Shown: one piece after another, positions 53,751-64,000 of the stretch
Layout: every line of letters starts with the position of its first letter
Position numbering within the stretch: the stretch's first letter is position 1
Assembly: GCA_963576735.1 (NCBI GenBank)
Contig: OY755173.1
Coordinates: 18,508,873-18,572,872, forward strand
Source: Bedellia somnulentella
Lineage: Eukaryota > Arthropoda > Insecta > Lepidoptera > Bedelliidae
Direction: 5' to 3'
DNA: 64,000 nucleotides
Made by a program: the position numbers and the translations under genes
The notes under the pieces: model-generated
The model's database searches: none
Told to the model about the DNA's origin: nothing
Seen by the model: only the letters and a program-made list of their open reading frames with translations

Positions 53751-56700
53751 ATGGCATCGAAACATCAATTTGTAGTTGTGTCTTTTTTGGTTTTGTTGTG
53801 TGGTGTTGTGGCATGGGATGATGATGATTTAGAAGTATTTGATGTAGTTGAAGAGGTGAATCAGAACTTTTACGAGCTAATGGGAATCCCACAGGTAACT
53901 TGATAATTCTTTTTTACCATACTGGATCCAAAAACTAAATGATTTTCAAAACAAGATTTTCGCAATACGTGTTCATTTTTAGGCATAAAGGTCAATATTT
54001 ATGTCTTAAATTATGTCAGATAAATATAATTATTAATTTCCTTAATATTATGTGCAGCAAATACATCATCGTAATTGTGAAAGTTTGTGTGTGTGTGAGA
54101 TATGATTAAATTACCAATTCTTCATATTTTAAGAACATATTTTTTAAATATATAGACCTCCACTTAAAAAAAAATATTTTGAAATATTGGTACCATTTTA
54201 CTCTCCCAATTTACACCAAAATTTTTCTCCATAGAATTAAGGTATTAAAACAATTTACTGAATTCAGGAATCAACACCGCAAGAAATTAAGTCAGCATTC
54301 AAGAAGCTAACTCTAAAACTCCACCCTGATAAGAATGATTCTCCTGATGCAGATGTCCAGTTCCGAAACTTAGTATCAGTTCATAATATTCTGAAGGATC
54401 CAGGAAAGAGAGAAAAGTAGGTATTATATTTATGATAGTTAAATTAGCACATTATTAGGATTTTATGATCTTAAATAAAAGGATAACTAGTTGACTTATT
54501 CTTTAAGAAATCTCTTCTAGACAATAAATACCTTTAAAACTACCCAAATTTGAGCTAAAATCCATGAGTACATGTAATTAGGTGGTGTTGTGGTGTAGGT
54601 GTTTTGATAAATGTTATTAATTCGCTCAGAGTTCAAGCACTGTATCAATAAAGGGTAGGCAGAAGAAGTAAATCTTCTAATCATCATGCACAATTGTCAC
54701 CTGTGGGTGTGACCATTCCATACTCAGTCAGTAAAGCTTCATTAAAGAGACACCTACCCAAGAATTGCATTCTCTATTTGTTATAGGCACAATTGAGGGT
54801 TTTGAGGCTCTTAAATTTATTAGTGGCCAAGTGGCTGCAGACCCATCCTCAACTATCTTTTAAAAAATCAGCTTGTATTAAATAAATTGCTGATTTATAA
54901 CTCTTGCCAATCACTTCTAGTAATGGTACAGTCCTTTATTCTCAAAGATTCAAGGCACAAGGACCATCGCCATTTTTTTTGGCGTGCAACTTAGCAATTG
55001 TATTTTTTGTCATAATGTTTTCACTCACTGATTACAACTATAATAAAGTGAAGGCTCAACCTGGGATTTGAACACCTGTCTGCATGAAAGGCGAGTGTAA
55101 TACTTTTATACCTATACCCATTGAGCTATCACGGTTATCACCTTTGTTGAATTGTTATATTATACAAAACCATCTTATCATATTTTCATTCTTAACCAGA
55201 TATCATGAAGTACTTAAGAATGGTCTTCCAAATTGGCGTTCAGCTATCTACTACTATCGCCATGTCAGAAAAATGGGACTGGCAGAGGGTTCCTTTATTC
55301 TGTTCATCATCATCAGCTTTGGACAGTACACAGTTGGCTGGGCTGCTTATATTGAGAAGAGATTTACAGCTGTAAGTACTGCTCACTTCCTCTCAGAAAA
55401 CCGATTGTTCTGCCTCATGACCTTAACAACTGATTGTTACTGTTCTTAATCTTTTAATAACAAGATATAGCATACCTACTATTCAAGAAGTGGTAGCAGA
55501 GGGACTATATTTCCAATAAGATTTTGTTCCATGGTGTTCAGAATACCTACTTTATGATTCAACATTTCATCCACGTGATGGGGTGCAAACGTTTATCTAT
55601 GCAGTATGTTACTTAGCCATGTGAGGTTGTAATCACAATGATTTGTATCACCATTAGGCTCAACACACACCGATAGAGCGCGGAGTGCAGTATCAGTGTC
55701 ATACAAATTTTGTTTTTTTTTTATTTTATTAATACCGCATATTATGAGACACGTGATCGAGTCGCGCGGATGCCTGAACTCCGGCGAATCTCATAAACGG
55801 GGTTTGCCACTGCGCAAGAAGTCGCGGGAAGTCGCGAGCAGATTGATTGGAGATTGGTGTGAGTTGAGCCTTAAGAACCTACTATGGCTAATATGCCTTT
55901 GATTTTTGTAAAAAAAACAAATCGATAAATGTTTGATAACATAATAACATAACATAAACGTTCACGCCGAATATCCCCGAAGGGGTTGGCAGAGGTACTA
56001 AATACTTCTGAACATCACGTGACTTTGTCACCTGGTGTTCAGAGTACCCACGTTTTGCATGGACAGTGTACTCACGTGATAGGGGGCATTCTATCTTTAG
56101 TAATTTTTACGTCGTCATTCTTTCACAGGAACAAATATTAAACAGCAGGACAAATAGGAAACAGAAAAAGTCTGGATTTGACACAGGGTTGGCTGAAATC
56201 CTTGATCAGCTACCAAAACCTAGTATAAAAAATACACTGCCATTCCAAATTCCGAGGTTAATTTGGTGGTCCATTACCAGTGTGCCATATGCCATATCAG
56301 AGTTTAGAAGAAGGAGAAAGCAAATGAAAGAAGATGCCATTAGAAAAAAGAAAATGTAAGTATCTAGTATCTAAGACTCTAACTTGATCTGCGTTTTACC
56401 CTTATATTGAAAAGAAAATCAATATATAGCGCACATAAAATCAAAAATTATTTACAAAACATAATTACAAGTTAATCAAGGAGTAAAATTTACCCGTTAC
56501 ATCACTAAATGCGATCTCTTCCATTTACCATCATCAGACAATAGATGTCCATTGCTGGAAATAGGTCACTCCCAACGGTCTATATTACGACCTTCTTTCT
56601 GCCTTCATGTATTGGCTTTCCGCGACTTTGACCAGGTCGTCGGTCCACTTTGTGGGAGGCCTACACACACAGCGTCTTCCGCTACATCTTCCATATATAT

Positions 56701-59700
56701 TTTAAAACTTAATACTTAAACGTTCACGCCATATCACCCCGAAGGATTTGGCAGAGGTAATAATACTTCTGAACAGCATGTGACATTTTCACCTGTCACA
56801 TGACTCAGAACAACTTAGTCATGTGGGTTTCCTCACAACCATGACGAATTAAACACTTACGTAATAATAAAATAAATAAAAAAAAATTGCACAAAATAAC
56901 AAAAAAAACATCACCGGAGTCTTCCCAGGAAGTAATTAAAAATACTTGTGTTGGGAATGACCCGCTTCTTTCCTTACTTATCTATTTTATATCTCTACTT
57001 AAAGAACATATTCTAAAGTCTAGTTAAACTAAAATAAATTAAACTTATAAAAACAGGTTTCGATAGGACCTTATAAATACAGATTCAATACTGATTGATG
57101 TGTGTGTGTGTGAGTGTGTGTGTGTGTGTGTGAAAAAAATAAATAATAGTAATAAATTAAACATAAAAATAAAATAAAATAAGAGATTTTCTATTATTAG
57201 GTTCGTATTTTATTTTAGTCTTGTTAATATTTCCTCAGTCTTATCGTAGGACAGTGTTTCAAGCCCTTTAATTAAGATGAGTTTACATTGATACAATTTA
57301 AAGGGATATATATAAGGGGCTTGAAAGTGTATCTGGCGCTGGGCAAAAGTGGTACGAACTGTAGTTTGAGGGATAACCAGATCAGCCCTTCTTTTGTTAT
57401 GCAAGGTCTCGAATTTTAAAGATTTGTGAAAATTAAGTATTAAGTTCAGTATATAAAGTTAAAGTAAGTTAAGTTATGTGACTTTAGTAAAGACAAATTA
57501 GTGTAGGTCCGTCCAGATTTGAACCCAAGCCTGTCTCAAGGAAAGGCGGGTTTTCTACCCGTTGGACTATCACGGTTGTAGTACATATATTAATTTATCC
57601 ATTCTTATTCAGCGAGCAAGAAGAAGAACGCCAGCGTATAGAACGCGAGGCGGCGGTGGAAGCATTAATAGGGACGGCGAGACGAAGAAAAGGGTTCGTT
57701 CCACCCGCGAGGGAGGGAGGGTGTGTTTTAGATAGTGTGGATGAGCCGGTAGCAGCTGTCGTGGCCAAGCCTGTGGTGAGAATTTCTTTTATATAATAAA
57801 TATTTAATACTTTCTAATGATTCGTGCAATTATATAATCAAATGGCATTGAAGTTAGCCTTAAGTAGCGTTTTGTTTGTGGAAGTAGTTACCACTGATGA
57901 AGTAGTTATACCTGATATACATATACTCACGGCTATAAATCCCAAGAATGGGTAGCCAGAGCTAAAGAATTAGAAACTCCTCAGCCACATTTGGAAATTT
58001 GAGTGGGGAAAAGATAGTAAAAATGAAGGTTGTTGGTGATGGGTCTCCAACCGCATCGCCCAAAAATCCCTTAATATCCCCTTACCGTTAGTCGCCTCTT
58101 ACGTACACCCACCGGAAGAAATGGGGTAGTGCTATTCTAAACCGACACTACACGGCATATTCCTGATATGTACTTGTTTTTTTTGCTAGCAGCATAGTGT
58201 TAGCTTTAAGTAGCGCTTGTCATGTAGTTTTCGTACGAGACGAGCGTATAGGGTATTTGTTGGTAGGTGATGCGGGTGAAGGAACGATCTTGTATTTAAA
58301 TGTGTGTTCTGAATCCAAGTTAAAAAAAAATAAGACAGTAACCGTAGGTAGAGAAAGGTTACAAACCCTTGAAATTTGAATATACTTAGCATAGTTTTGA
58401 TCGGTGTCGAAATACCAAACTAGATTTATTTTTTCCTTATGGTGCTTTTTTTATACATTATATTATATTCCTCCCCCTCCAGAGCGCACCGGTGATAACA
58501 GGCGGTTTCTGGTCAGACGACGATTTAGCAGAGCTAGTAAGACTAGTAAAGAAATACCCGGGCGGCACTCCGGAGCGATGGGAGAGAATCGCCGAGACTA
58601 TGTGTCGGTCTGTCCCTGAGGTAATATATTTAATAATTAATATATAAATAACAGTTTTACATATTATTCATTTGGCTTGGTACACAGCGTATTATTTTAT
58701 TTTATTGAGGAAACAAACAGTCATTTTTGTAAGTCACAAGATTTTCACCAAGTTTTACACTTGCATACAAAGGCACAATGAACATACATACATACATACA
58801 TACATACATATTCTCACGCCGTTAGTTCCCATTGGGGTAGGCAGAGACTATCGATCGCCACTTTGTACGATCCTGGCAAACCTCTCTGGCTTCGTTTACA
58901 TCCATCAATCTTTTCATACATGCTCTTTTATTCTTCATACTGCGGACACCTGCCTGCACAATGAAACACTTAAAAAACTCAATTTTTGCAACTTAATACT
59001 GATATTTAGGTTTAAACATACGGAGATCAAAATATTTGGTGTTCGTTAGGCAACTACCCGATGCGAATTTTGAGTTATGTTATGTTATGTCTGAGTTATG
59101 CTATATTTTGTAGCTCATTTCATACTTCGGTCTGATGCACAAATACAACCTTACAAACTCTTATTTAAGACCCAGTTAGTTAACACTCGACTCATCTCAC
59201 AAGTTCTCACATCCACGATGTATACCCCCGAAGGGGTTGGCAGCGGTACTAAACTAATACGTCTGGACATAACGTGACATTCATGTCAACTGGTGTTCAG
59301 AGTACTCACGTTTTGCTTACGCAGTGCATCCAGTGGTTGCCCCATATATGCCGCATATCGCTGTTTTGCATGAATACTCTGTCAAATGACTAAGTACAAC
59401 TTAGTAATGTGGGTTTCCTCATGATGCTGTCCCTCAGTGTTAACAACCACGATAATTATATTAAAAACTTATCCGTGTTTCATATTATTCAGTTTGAAGC
59501 TGCTAAAACCGTATTTTATAGCTTATTTCAATACATTAGTTTTTGTTGTACATCTTCTACTGTTATCAGTTAATATAATTAGCTGGAACGCTGACCCTGC
59601 CTAATTTAGCGATAGAAAAACCTTATCACGTTTAATTAAGATAAGAAGAATTGCAATCTTTATTTTAAAAACTTTACATCACTTAACTTTCGAAAGTTTC

Positions 59701-62700
59701 TCAAAAGTTTATAAATTTGACGGTCTGGCTACCTCTTCTCTTATTTACAGAAATGAGTATATGTAATAATAATATATTATTGGACCAAACACACTTGGAC
59801 CAAATTGAGAGTTTGCTCAAAAAGGCTGGCGTCCGAAGTATGAAGAATAAAAGAGCATGTATGAAAAGATTGATGGATGTGAACGAAGCTAGAGAGGTTT
59901 GTCAGGATCGTGCGAAGTGGCGATCAATAGTCTCTGTCTACCCCAATGGGAACTAATGGCGTGAGTATATGTATGTATGTAATATCTTATTGTCCATTTA
60001 CCAGGTAACTCACATGGCAGCCAAGTTAAAAGACAACTGCTACAAAGTACCAGGTCAGGAAGCGCCAGAGCCTCCTCCAGAAGAACCACCGAAAAAGGTA
60101 ACTTTCCCTTATTTTATATATGTATAATGCACACACTAATTGTCATTAGGGTCGGCAGTGATTCAACGTTGGTCACTTTTGAATTTGTTAAAACTATCGT
60201 GCTACGTTTTCATTTGTCACTATTTTAATATGATTTTTTTTGTCATTTGTTTGCCGTTCCTTAAACACATATTGTACGTGTGTTTGTGTACTGAAACGAA
60301 CTGAAAAGTATAATAAAATAAATTTATAAACAAAATATTAAAAATAAAAAAAGTCTGCGTAACTTAATGATTGAATCGTTATGCCATGTAGCTGTCACAT
60401 TAAAAGTGTTAATTTTTAGGTGAAAACCCGAAAAGGTGAAGATTCAGTCAGCCCCGGAGTTGCCAATTGGTCTCAAAGTCAACAGAAGGCTTTAGAGGCC
60501 GCTTTGGCCAAATATCCCAAAGGAGGGGCTGGGGACCGATGGGAGAAGATAGCACATTCAGTCCCTGATAAGACGAAGGTAAATAGAAACTTAACTGCCC
60601 TGCCTTTTGGAAATAGGTTTTTTTTTTATATAGTGTCGTGTAATGCCGTGTAGTGCCGGCTTAGAATGTCGCTACCCCTTTCTACCCACGGGTGTCGTAA
60701 GAGGCGACTAAGGGTATTGGGGCTTTTTATTGGATTTTTGGGCGATGCGGTTGGAGACCCATCACCAAAAACCTTTATTTTTACCATCTTTTCCCCACTT
60801 AACTTCCAAAAGTGGCTGAGGAATTTATAATTCCGTAGCTCTGGTTACCCCTTCTAGGGAAATATAGCCGTGAGTATATGTATGTATGTATGTATGTATT
60901 TTTCTTCTAAAATCTTGTTTAAAGTGACGTTCATATTTCTCATATATTAATTAGATAGATTTAGATTACTGTCGTCTCAAGGCCAAAAAGTTTTGTACAA
61001 ATGTAAACGGAAAATAAAAGAATGTTATAATACGTACATGTATACTTATGCCGTGTAGTGTCGGCTTAGAATAACACTACCCCATTTCTACCCGTGGGTG
61101 ATCGTAAGAGGCGACTAAGGGTATAGGGGCTTATTAAATTAAGTAATTTTTGGACGATGTGGTTGGAGACCCGTCACCAAAAACATTTATTATTACCATC
61201 TTTTTCCCAATCAACTTCCAAAAATGGCTAAGGAGTTTTTCATTCCAAAGCTCTGGCTACCCCGTCAAAGGATTTTTAGCCGTGAGTATATGTATGTATG
61301 TATGTATACTTATACTCACGACTATGAATCTGAAAGAGAGGAAAATAGAAGTATTAGGGGTTCTTTTGGCAATTAAATGAGGAAAGGATTGTAAAATAAA
61401 AGATAGTTGGTGACGTGATGGCTGATGGGCTCACTTAACTCGAAACCGAAAATATCACTTATTTTTTTTAATATAAAAATCACACTCTCTATTTTCTGAT
61501 TTCTCCGTATAACACAGAGTGCGAATACGGAAGAGTTGGTAATGTAAGCAAGGGAAAAAATCTAAATCCAGTTCCTTTCCCCTCTAGCGCCTATTTTGAG
61601 GCAGTAAACTAGATTGACGGTTTTAAATATAAAGGATTGTTTTGAAAGTCGGAATTGAATTCAAATATCTACAAAACATTGCAGTCATTTTTATAGCATT
61701 AGCACTTAGAAAAACCTAGTAGCCTGCAGATCTGGACCATGGTGATATCCTAATGAATATCTTCCGAACCTAGATATATCGTTTTCTATCTGCTATTGGA
61801 CCAAATTTGTTATCCACCTAATACATAAAAACATCTACTGAAGGCTATAAATCGAAAAAATACCATACTTCGGAACGGAAATTCTCAGTCAAGTGTGCCG
61901 TGTAGTGTCGGCTTAGAATAACACTACCCCATTTCTACCCGTGGGTGATCGTAAGAGGCGACTAAGGGTATAGGGGCTTTTTAAGTGATTTTTGGGCGAT
62001 GAGGTTGGAGACCCGTCACCGAAAACATTTATTATTACCATCTTTTCCCAATCAACTTCCAAAAGTGGCTGAGGTATTGTTCATTCCAAAGCTCTGGCTA
62101 CCCCGTTACGGGATTTATAGCCGTGAGTATAAGTTTGTATGTATGTATGGAAATTCTCAGTATATTTTGGAAGCTGTGCCTAAACATAGTAGAGTTGGTG
62201 GATGGTAATGATAACGAACAACACACAAAAACTATAACATAGCTCAATAATGACGAATTAGTTAAACTATTTCTGATAAAACTTTATTGTAGCTCAGGTT
62301 AGTAAGAAGTAAAAGGGCAAGTGTTTAGAGGACGGTTACAAAAGGTGTCTCTGTCGAAAGTGTTGATAAATGATTTCATGCTCCAATAAGTTCAATTGTT
62401 AAAGTGTCTGCTTTGCTTTTAGCCAAGTGTCCATAAGTAATAACGGTGATGATAGATAGTAGTGTTATGAAATAACAATAATGTCAGTTGGAATTACTTG
62501 ATGTCTATGTTATTAAGTGCTAGGGAACGACATCGTATGGGCATTGAGAGCAAGAGTAGCTAAAATATTTTTGTCTCTCATCTTACTTTATCAGAGACTA
62601 AAGCCATAGCTGCTTAGACTAGATCAATTACCAATGATGTAGCTTGCGATGTAACCGATCGTTGGTTCACCAAAGATCCTCAATTTACATACATACATAT

Positions 62701-63256
62701 TCTCACGCTCACGATCAGGTCCCATTGGGGTAGGCAGAGACTATCGATCGCCACTTTGTACGATCCTGGCAAACCTCTCTAGCTTCATTCACATCCATCA
62801 GTCTTTTCATACATGCTCTTTTATTCTTCGTACTACGGACACCTGCCTTTTTGAGTACATTTTTTATTTGATCCAAATGTGTCCTCCGAGGTCGTCCTCT
62901 ACTAACATTACCTTCCACATTATTGGCTCTAAAGATCTCAATCCTCAATTTATCCCAACATAATATATTAAATAGTGTAAAATCTGTTAAATACTACTCA
63001 CGCCGTTTATTTCCCATTACGGTAGACGATCGATCCTAATAAACCTCTAGCTTCCCTCACCTCTATCTTCTCATACATGATCAGTCATTAATATTAATTC
63101 AGACTTATTAATCTTGGGTATTTATTGCTACAGGAAGAATGTATGCAACGCTGCAAATATCTATCGGATCTGGTGAAAAAACAGAAGCAGAAAGAAGAAG
63201 AAGAAGCACAAGCAATGCAGAATGGAACAGAAGTTAATGGCGAATTATCGGAATAA
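53751..63256 (+). CDS. DNAJC1: DnaJ homologue subfamily C member 1 (ERdj1/MTJ1)
   Basis: An ER membrane co-chaperone: in mammals the lumenal J domain stimulates BiP and the cytosolic part contacts ribosomes. Nine exons: 53751-53894, 54268-54416, 55200-55371, 56129-56355, 57613-57775, 58483-58620, 60005-60097, 60420-60578, 63134-63256. All have GT/AG borders with phases closing, giving 455 residues. Residues 1-22 form a signal sequence. The J domain is at about 38-103 with HPD at 67-69 (KLHPDK). A membrane span is at about 128-148 (GSFILFIIISFGQYTVGWAAY region). A basic stretch follows (EFRRRRKQMKEDAIRKKK). SANT domain 1 is at about 292-345 (FWSDDDLAELVRLVKKYPGG) and SANT domain 2 at about 377-430 (NWSQSQQKALEAALAKYPKG). 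The protein is shorter than mouse MTJ1 (about 550). Its introns are packed with families A, B and L. Confidence 0.95.
54945..55138 (-). repeat. SINE family B, 5' half, DNAJC1 intron 2
   Basis: CCTGGGATTTGAACACCTGT (B-box complement) and CCCATTGAGCTATCACGG (A-box complement) with a decayed body. It ends 61 bp before exon 3. Confidence 0.65.
55480..55665 (-). repeat. SINE family B, decayed 3' part, DNAJC1 intron 3
   Basis: GGTGTTCAGAATACCTACTT, CCACGTGATGGGGTGCAAAC and TTAGCCATGTGAGG are degraded family B text. Old copy. Confidence 0.5.
55932..56092 (-). repeat. SINE family B, 5'-truncated, 36 bp before DNAJC1 exon 4
   Basis: Tail AACATAATAACATAACATAA, hairpin CCCCGAAGGGG at 55975-55985, body up to CACGTGATAGGGGGCA. 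Nearly identical to the 26607 and 48338 copies, so young. It ends next to the pyrimidine tract of the exon 4 acceptor. Confidence 0.85.
56535..56700 (-). pseudogene. RTE-type LINE 3' end, DNAJC1 intron 4
   Basis: ATCATCAGACAATAGATGTC, CATTGCTGG at the left and GACCAGGTCGTCGGTCCACT, TTGTGGGAGGCC inside are the reverse of the usual RTE tail. The coding remnant (KVDRR-PG region) is decayed. Confidence 0.6.
56718..56860 (-). repeat. SINE family B, internally deleted
   Basis: TTAAACGTTCACGCCATATC, ACCCCGAAGGATTTGG, then directly CACATGACTCAGAACAACTT. About 100 bp of body is missing. Confidence 0.65.
57098..57132. repeat. (TG)n microsatellite
   Basis: An almost perfect TG run with one GA interruption, in DNAJC1 intron 4. 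Confidence 0.9.
57475..57582 (-). repeat. SINE family B, tRNA-like head only
   Basis: GTGACTTTAGTAAAGACAAA, GATTTGAACCCAAGCCTGTC and TACCCGTTGGACTATCACGG: the 5' third of the element, 30 bp before exon 5. Confidence 0.65.
57919..58156 (-). repeat. Retroposon family A, full-length, DNAJC1 intron 5
   Basis: Flanked by near-identical ATACCTGATAT / ATTCCTGATAT text (57908-57918 and about 58159-58169). Complete copy with 5' end CCGTGTAGTGTCGG on the minus strand. Confidence 0.85.
58783..58955 (-). repeat. LINE family L 3' end with 10 bp TSD, DNAJC1 intron 6
   Basis: GCACAATGAA flanks it at 58773-58782 and 58956-58965. The (CATA)n tail, TTCTCACGCCGTTAGTTCCC, ATTGGGG and the coding tail up to about GVRSMKNK are present. 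Only 173 bp long, so a severely 5'-truncated LINE insertion. Confidence 0.92.
59200..59470 (-). repeat. SINE family B, diverged, DNAJC1 intron 6
   Basis: CACGATGTATACCCCCGAAG, GGGTTGG, then body to GTTAACAACCACGATAATTA. The tRNA-like head is missing. Confidence 0.7.
59770..59988 (+). repeat. LINE family L 3' end, DNAJC1 intron 6
   Basis: Plus-strand coding tail THLDQIESLLKKAGVRSMKN, KRACMKRLMDVNEAREVCQD, RAKWRSIVSVYPNGN and stop TAA, then TGGCGTGAGTATATG and (TATG)n. It lies 16 bp before the exon 7 acceptor. Confidence 0.88.
60646..60898 (+). repeat. Retroposon family A, full-length, DNAJC1 intron 8
   Basis: GCCGTGTAGTGCCGGCTTAG, core, CCCTTCTAGGG hairpin, TATAGCCGTGAGTATATG and a long (TATG)n tail. 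It shares variant bases with the 29405 copy (TTTTTATTGGATTTTTGG-like; GGGAAATATAGC), suggesting a subfamily. Confidence 0.9.
61050..61303 (+). repeat. Retroposon family A, full-length with 10 bp TSD, DNAJC1 intron 8
   Basis: GTATACTTAT flanks it at 61040-61049 and 61304-61313. It has the CATTTATTATTACC and AAGTGATT-like variant shared with the 61890 and 5106 copies. Confidence 0.92.
61890..62148 (+). repeat. Retroposon family A, full-length with 13 bp TSD, DNAJC1 intron 8
   Basis: GGAAATTCTCAGT flanks it at 61877-61889 and 62149-62161. Hairpin variant CCCCGTTACGGG. Confidence 0.93.
62149..62675. other. Rest of DNAJC1 intron 8, nothing recognised
   Basis: AT-rich sequence with no ORF or repeat end. 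Confidence 0.3.
62688..62940 (-). repeat. LINE family L 3' end with 12 bp TSD, longest copy, DNAJC1 intron 8
   Basis: ATCCTCAATTTA flanks it at 62676-62687 and 62941-62952. The coding tail reads NVEGNVSRGRPRRTHLDQIK, then RACMKRLMDVNEAREVCQDR, TKWRSIVSAYPNGT. It shows more of the upstream protein than other copies. Confidence 0.93.
62995..63110 (-). repeat. LINE family L 3' end, decayed
   Basis: CTCACGCCGTTTATTTCCCA, TTACGGTAGACGATCGATCC, AAACCTCTAGCTTCC: an older, deleted copy just before DNAJC1 exon 9. Confidence 0.65.
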
Positions 63257-63360
63257 GAATCCCTTTAGTGACAATTGAATGTTAGTGATGTCTGTAAATT
63301 ATTATCATTGTATATATTATTATATCTATTCAAATTTGTGTTTTTGTTTATATTTCTTGC

Positions 63361-63366
63361 AATACA
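63361..63366 (+). terminator. Possible DNAJC1 polyadenylation signal AATACA
   Basis: AATACA, a weaker hexamer variant, lies 105 bp after the DNAJC1 stop. No AATAAA is seen between the stop codon and the SINE at 63435. Confidence 0.3.
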
Positions 63367-63434
63367 TCATTAAAAAGTAGTATACAAATGATGGAGTTCA
63401 CAAAAATCTACTTAAGGAAATCCTATATTTTCAA

Positions 63435-63823
63435 CCTGGTGTTCAGAGTACCCACGTTTTGCATGGACAGTGTACTCACGCGATAGGGGGCAGGCCTATC
63501 GCCGTTTTGTACGAATACACTGTCACATGACTAAGTACAACTCAGCCATGTGGGTTTCCTCACGATGTTTTCCCTCACCGTTAACACCCATGATAAATTA
63601 ACCACACTTATGTCTTTAGAAAAGACAAATTGGTGTAGGCCCGACCCGGTATTTGAACACTAGTCGCTTGCACGTTAACCGGTGTTCTACCCATTGAGAT
63701 ATCACGTCGTTAACTCGTTACGTGGGTACTCTGAACACCAGGTGACAAAGTCAGGTGATGTTCAGAAGTATTAGTACCTCTGCCAACCCCCGCGGGGATA
63801 TTCGGCGTGAATGTTTGTTATGT
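63435..63823. repeat. SINE family B with internal inversion and 11 bp TSD
   Basis: TATATTTTCAA flanks it at 63424-63434 and 63824-63834. Positions 63435 to about 63714 are the head and body in minus orientation. About 63715-63823 is the 3' part in plus orientation, with hairpin text and GGCGTGAATG tail. The two halves overlap by about 23 bp of the same family sequence (CCTGGTGTTCAGAGTACCC region). One insertion with an inverted 5' part explains this. Confidence 0.9.
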
Positions 63824-63834
63824 TATATTTTCAA

Positions 63835-64000
63835 ATGAGAGAACCAGCCAGCAGCTTTCAACTCCACGATTTTGTTTTTTGTACTCATGTCTACAGGGGC
63901 TTATCCCAGCCATCAAAAAAGGTTGTGGGCATAGGCACCCAAATATCTCTTGGCCATAGTGTAAGGTATCATCATCCTACCAGCAGACCGTTAAAGTGTG
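63835..64000. other. Right edge, possible RTE-like tail text
   Basis: CTACAGGGGCTTATCCCAGC followed by ATCATCATCC resembles RTE 3' ends, but it is too short to assign. Confidence 0.3.

Noticed and set aside
55084..55449. A 121-codon ORF in DNAJC1
   Set aside because: Only 55200-55371 is coding (exon 3). The rest is intron read-through.

Overview
This window is a eukaryotic, AT-rich nuclear fragment, most probably from a moth or butterfly. The evidence is GT-AG spliced genes with insect-like proteins, plus dense non-LTR retrotransposons and tRNA-derived SINEs of a kind I associate with Lepidoptera. The order is inferred from general character; no marker gene fixes the species. No operons, CRISPR arrays or bacterial features are present.

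Five host genes can be supported. From left to right: (1) a partial SLC25A35/34-like mitochondrial carrier on the minus strand (two exons, 500-2551, running off the left edge). (2) A single-exon 261-residue basic protein of unknown function on the plus strand (18964-19749). (3) Gas41/YEATS4 on the minus strand (five coding exons, 31307-35273), a histone-acyl-lysine reader of the TIP60/SRCAP complexes. (4) A 474-residue cysteine-rich single-pass membrane protein with two PPPY motifs on the minus strand (seven exons, 40728-50466), resembling WBP1/VOPP1-type WW-domain ligands. (5) DNAJC1/ERdj1 on the plus strand (nine exons, 53751-63256), an ER membrane J-protein with two cytosolic SANT domains. 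The genes look functionally unrelated. I rebuilt the exon models by hand from splice sites, reading phase and protein-family match, and the phases close in every model.

Nearly everything else is transposon. Family A is a short retroposon of about 250 bp with an (ATGT)n tail, in about 26 copies, several with perfect 9-24 bp target-site duplications (TSDs). Family B is a tRNA-derived SINE of about 340 bp with a (TTATG)n tail, in about 22 copies. Family C is a tRNA-like SINE. Family L consists of short 3' ends of one LINE and encodes a repeated C-terminal peptide. A, B and L appear to share one 3' module: a CCCC/GGGG hairpin, then a GCGTGA-like motif, then a short tandem tail. This suggests one retrotransposition machinery serves all three. 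There are also a nearly intact CR1/Jockey-like reverse transcriptase ORF (780 codons), truncated RT pieces, a 2.7 kb hAT-type element with an 8 bp TSD next to the Gas41 start codon, a 690 bp element with 187 bp near-identical inverted repeats, two foldback elements, and a fragment of an OTU-protease gene of the kind carried by Helitron-like elements.

No wholly new multi-gene system was found. The most interesting signals are the shared A/B/L 3' module, a SINE copy with an internal inversion (twin-priming signature), a recent duplication of a piece of the unknown 261-residue gene, and the two uncharacterised genes themselves.
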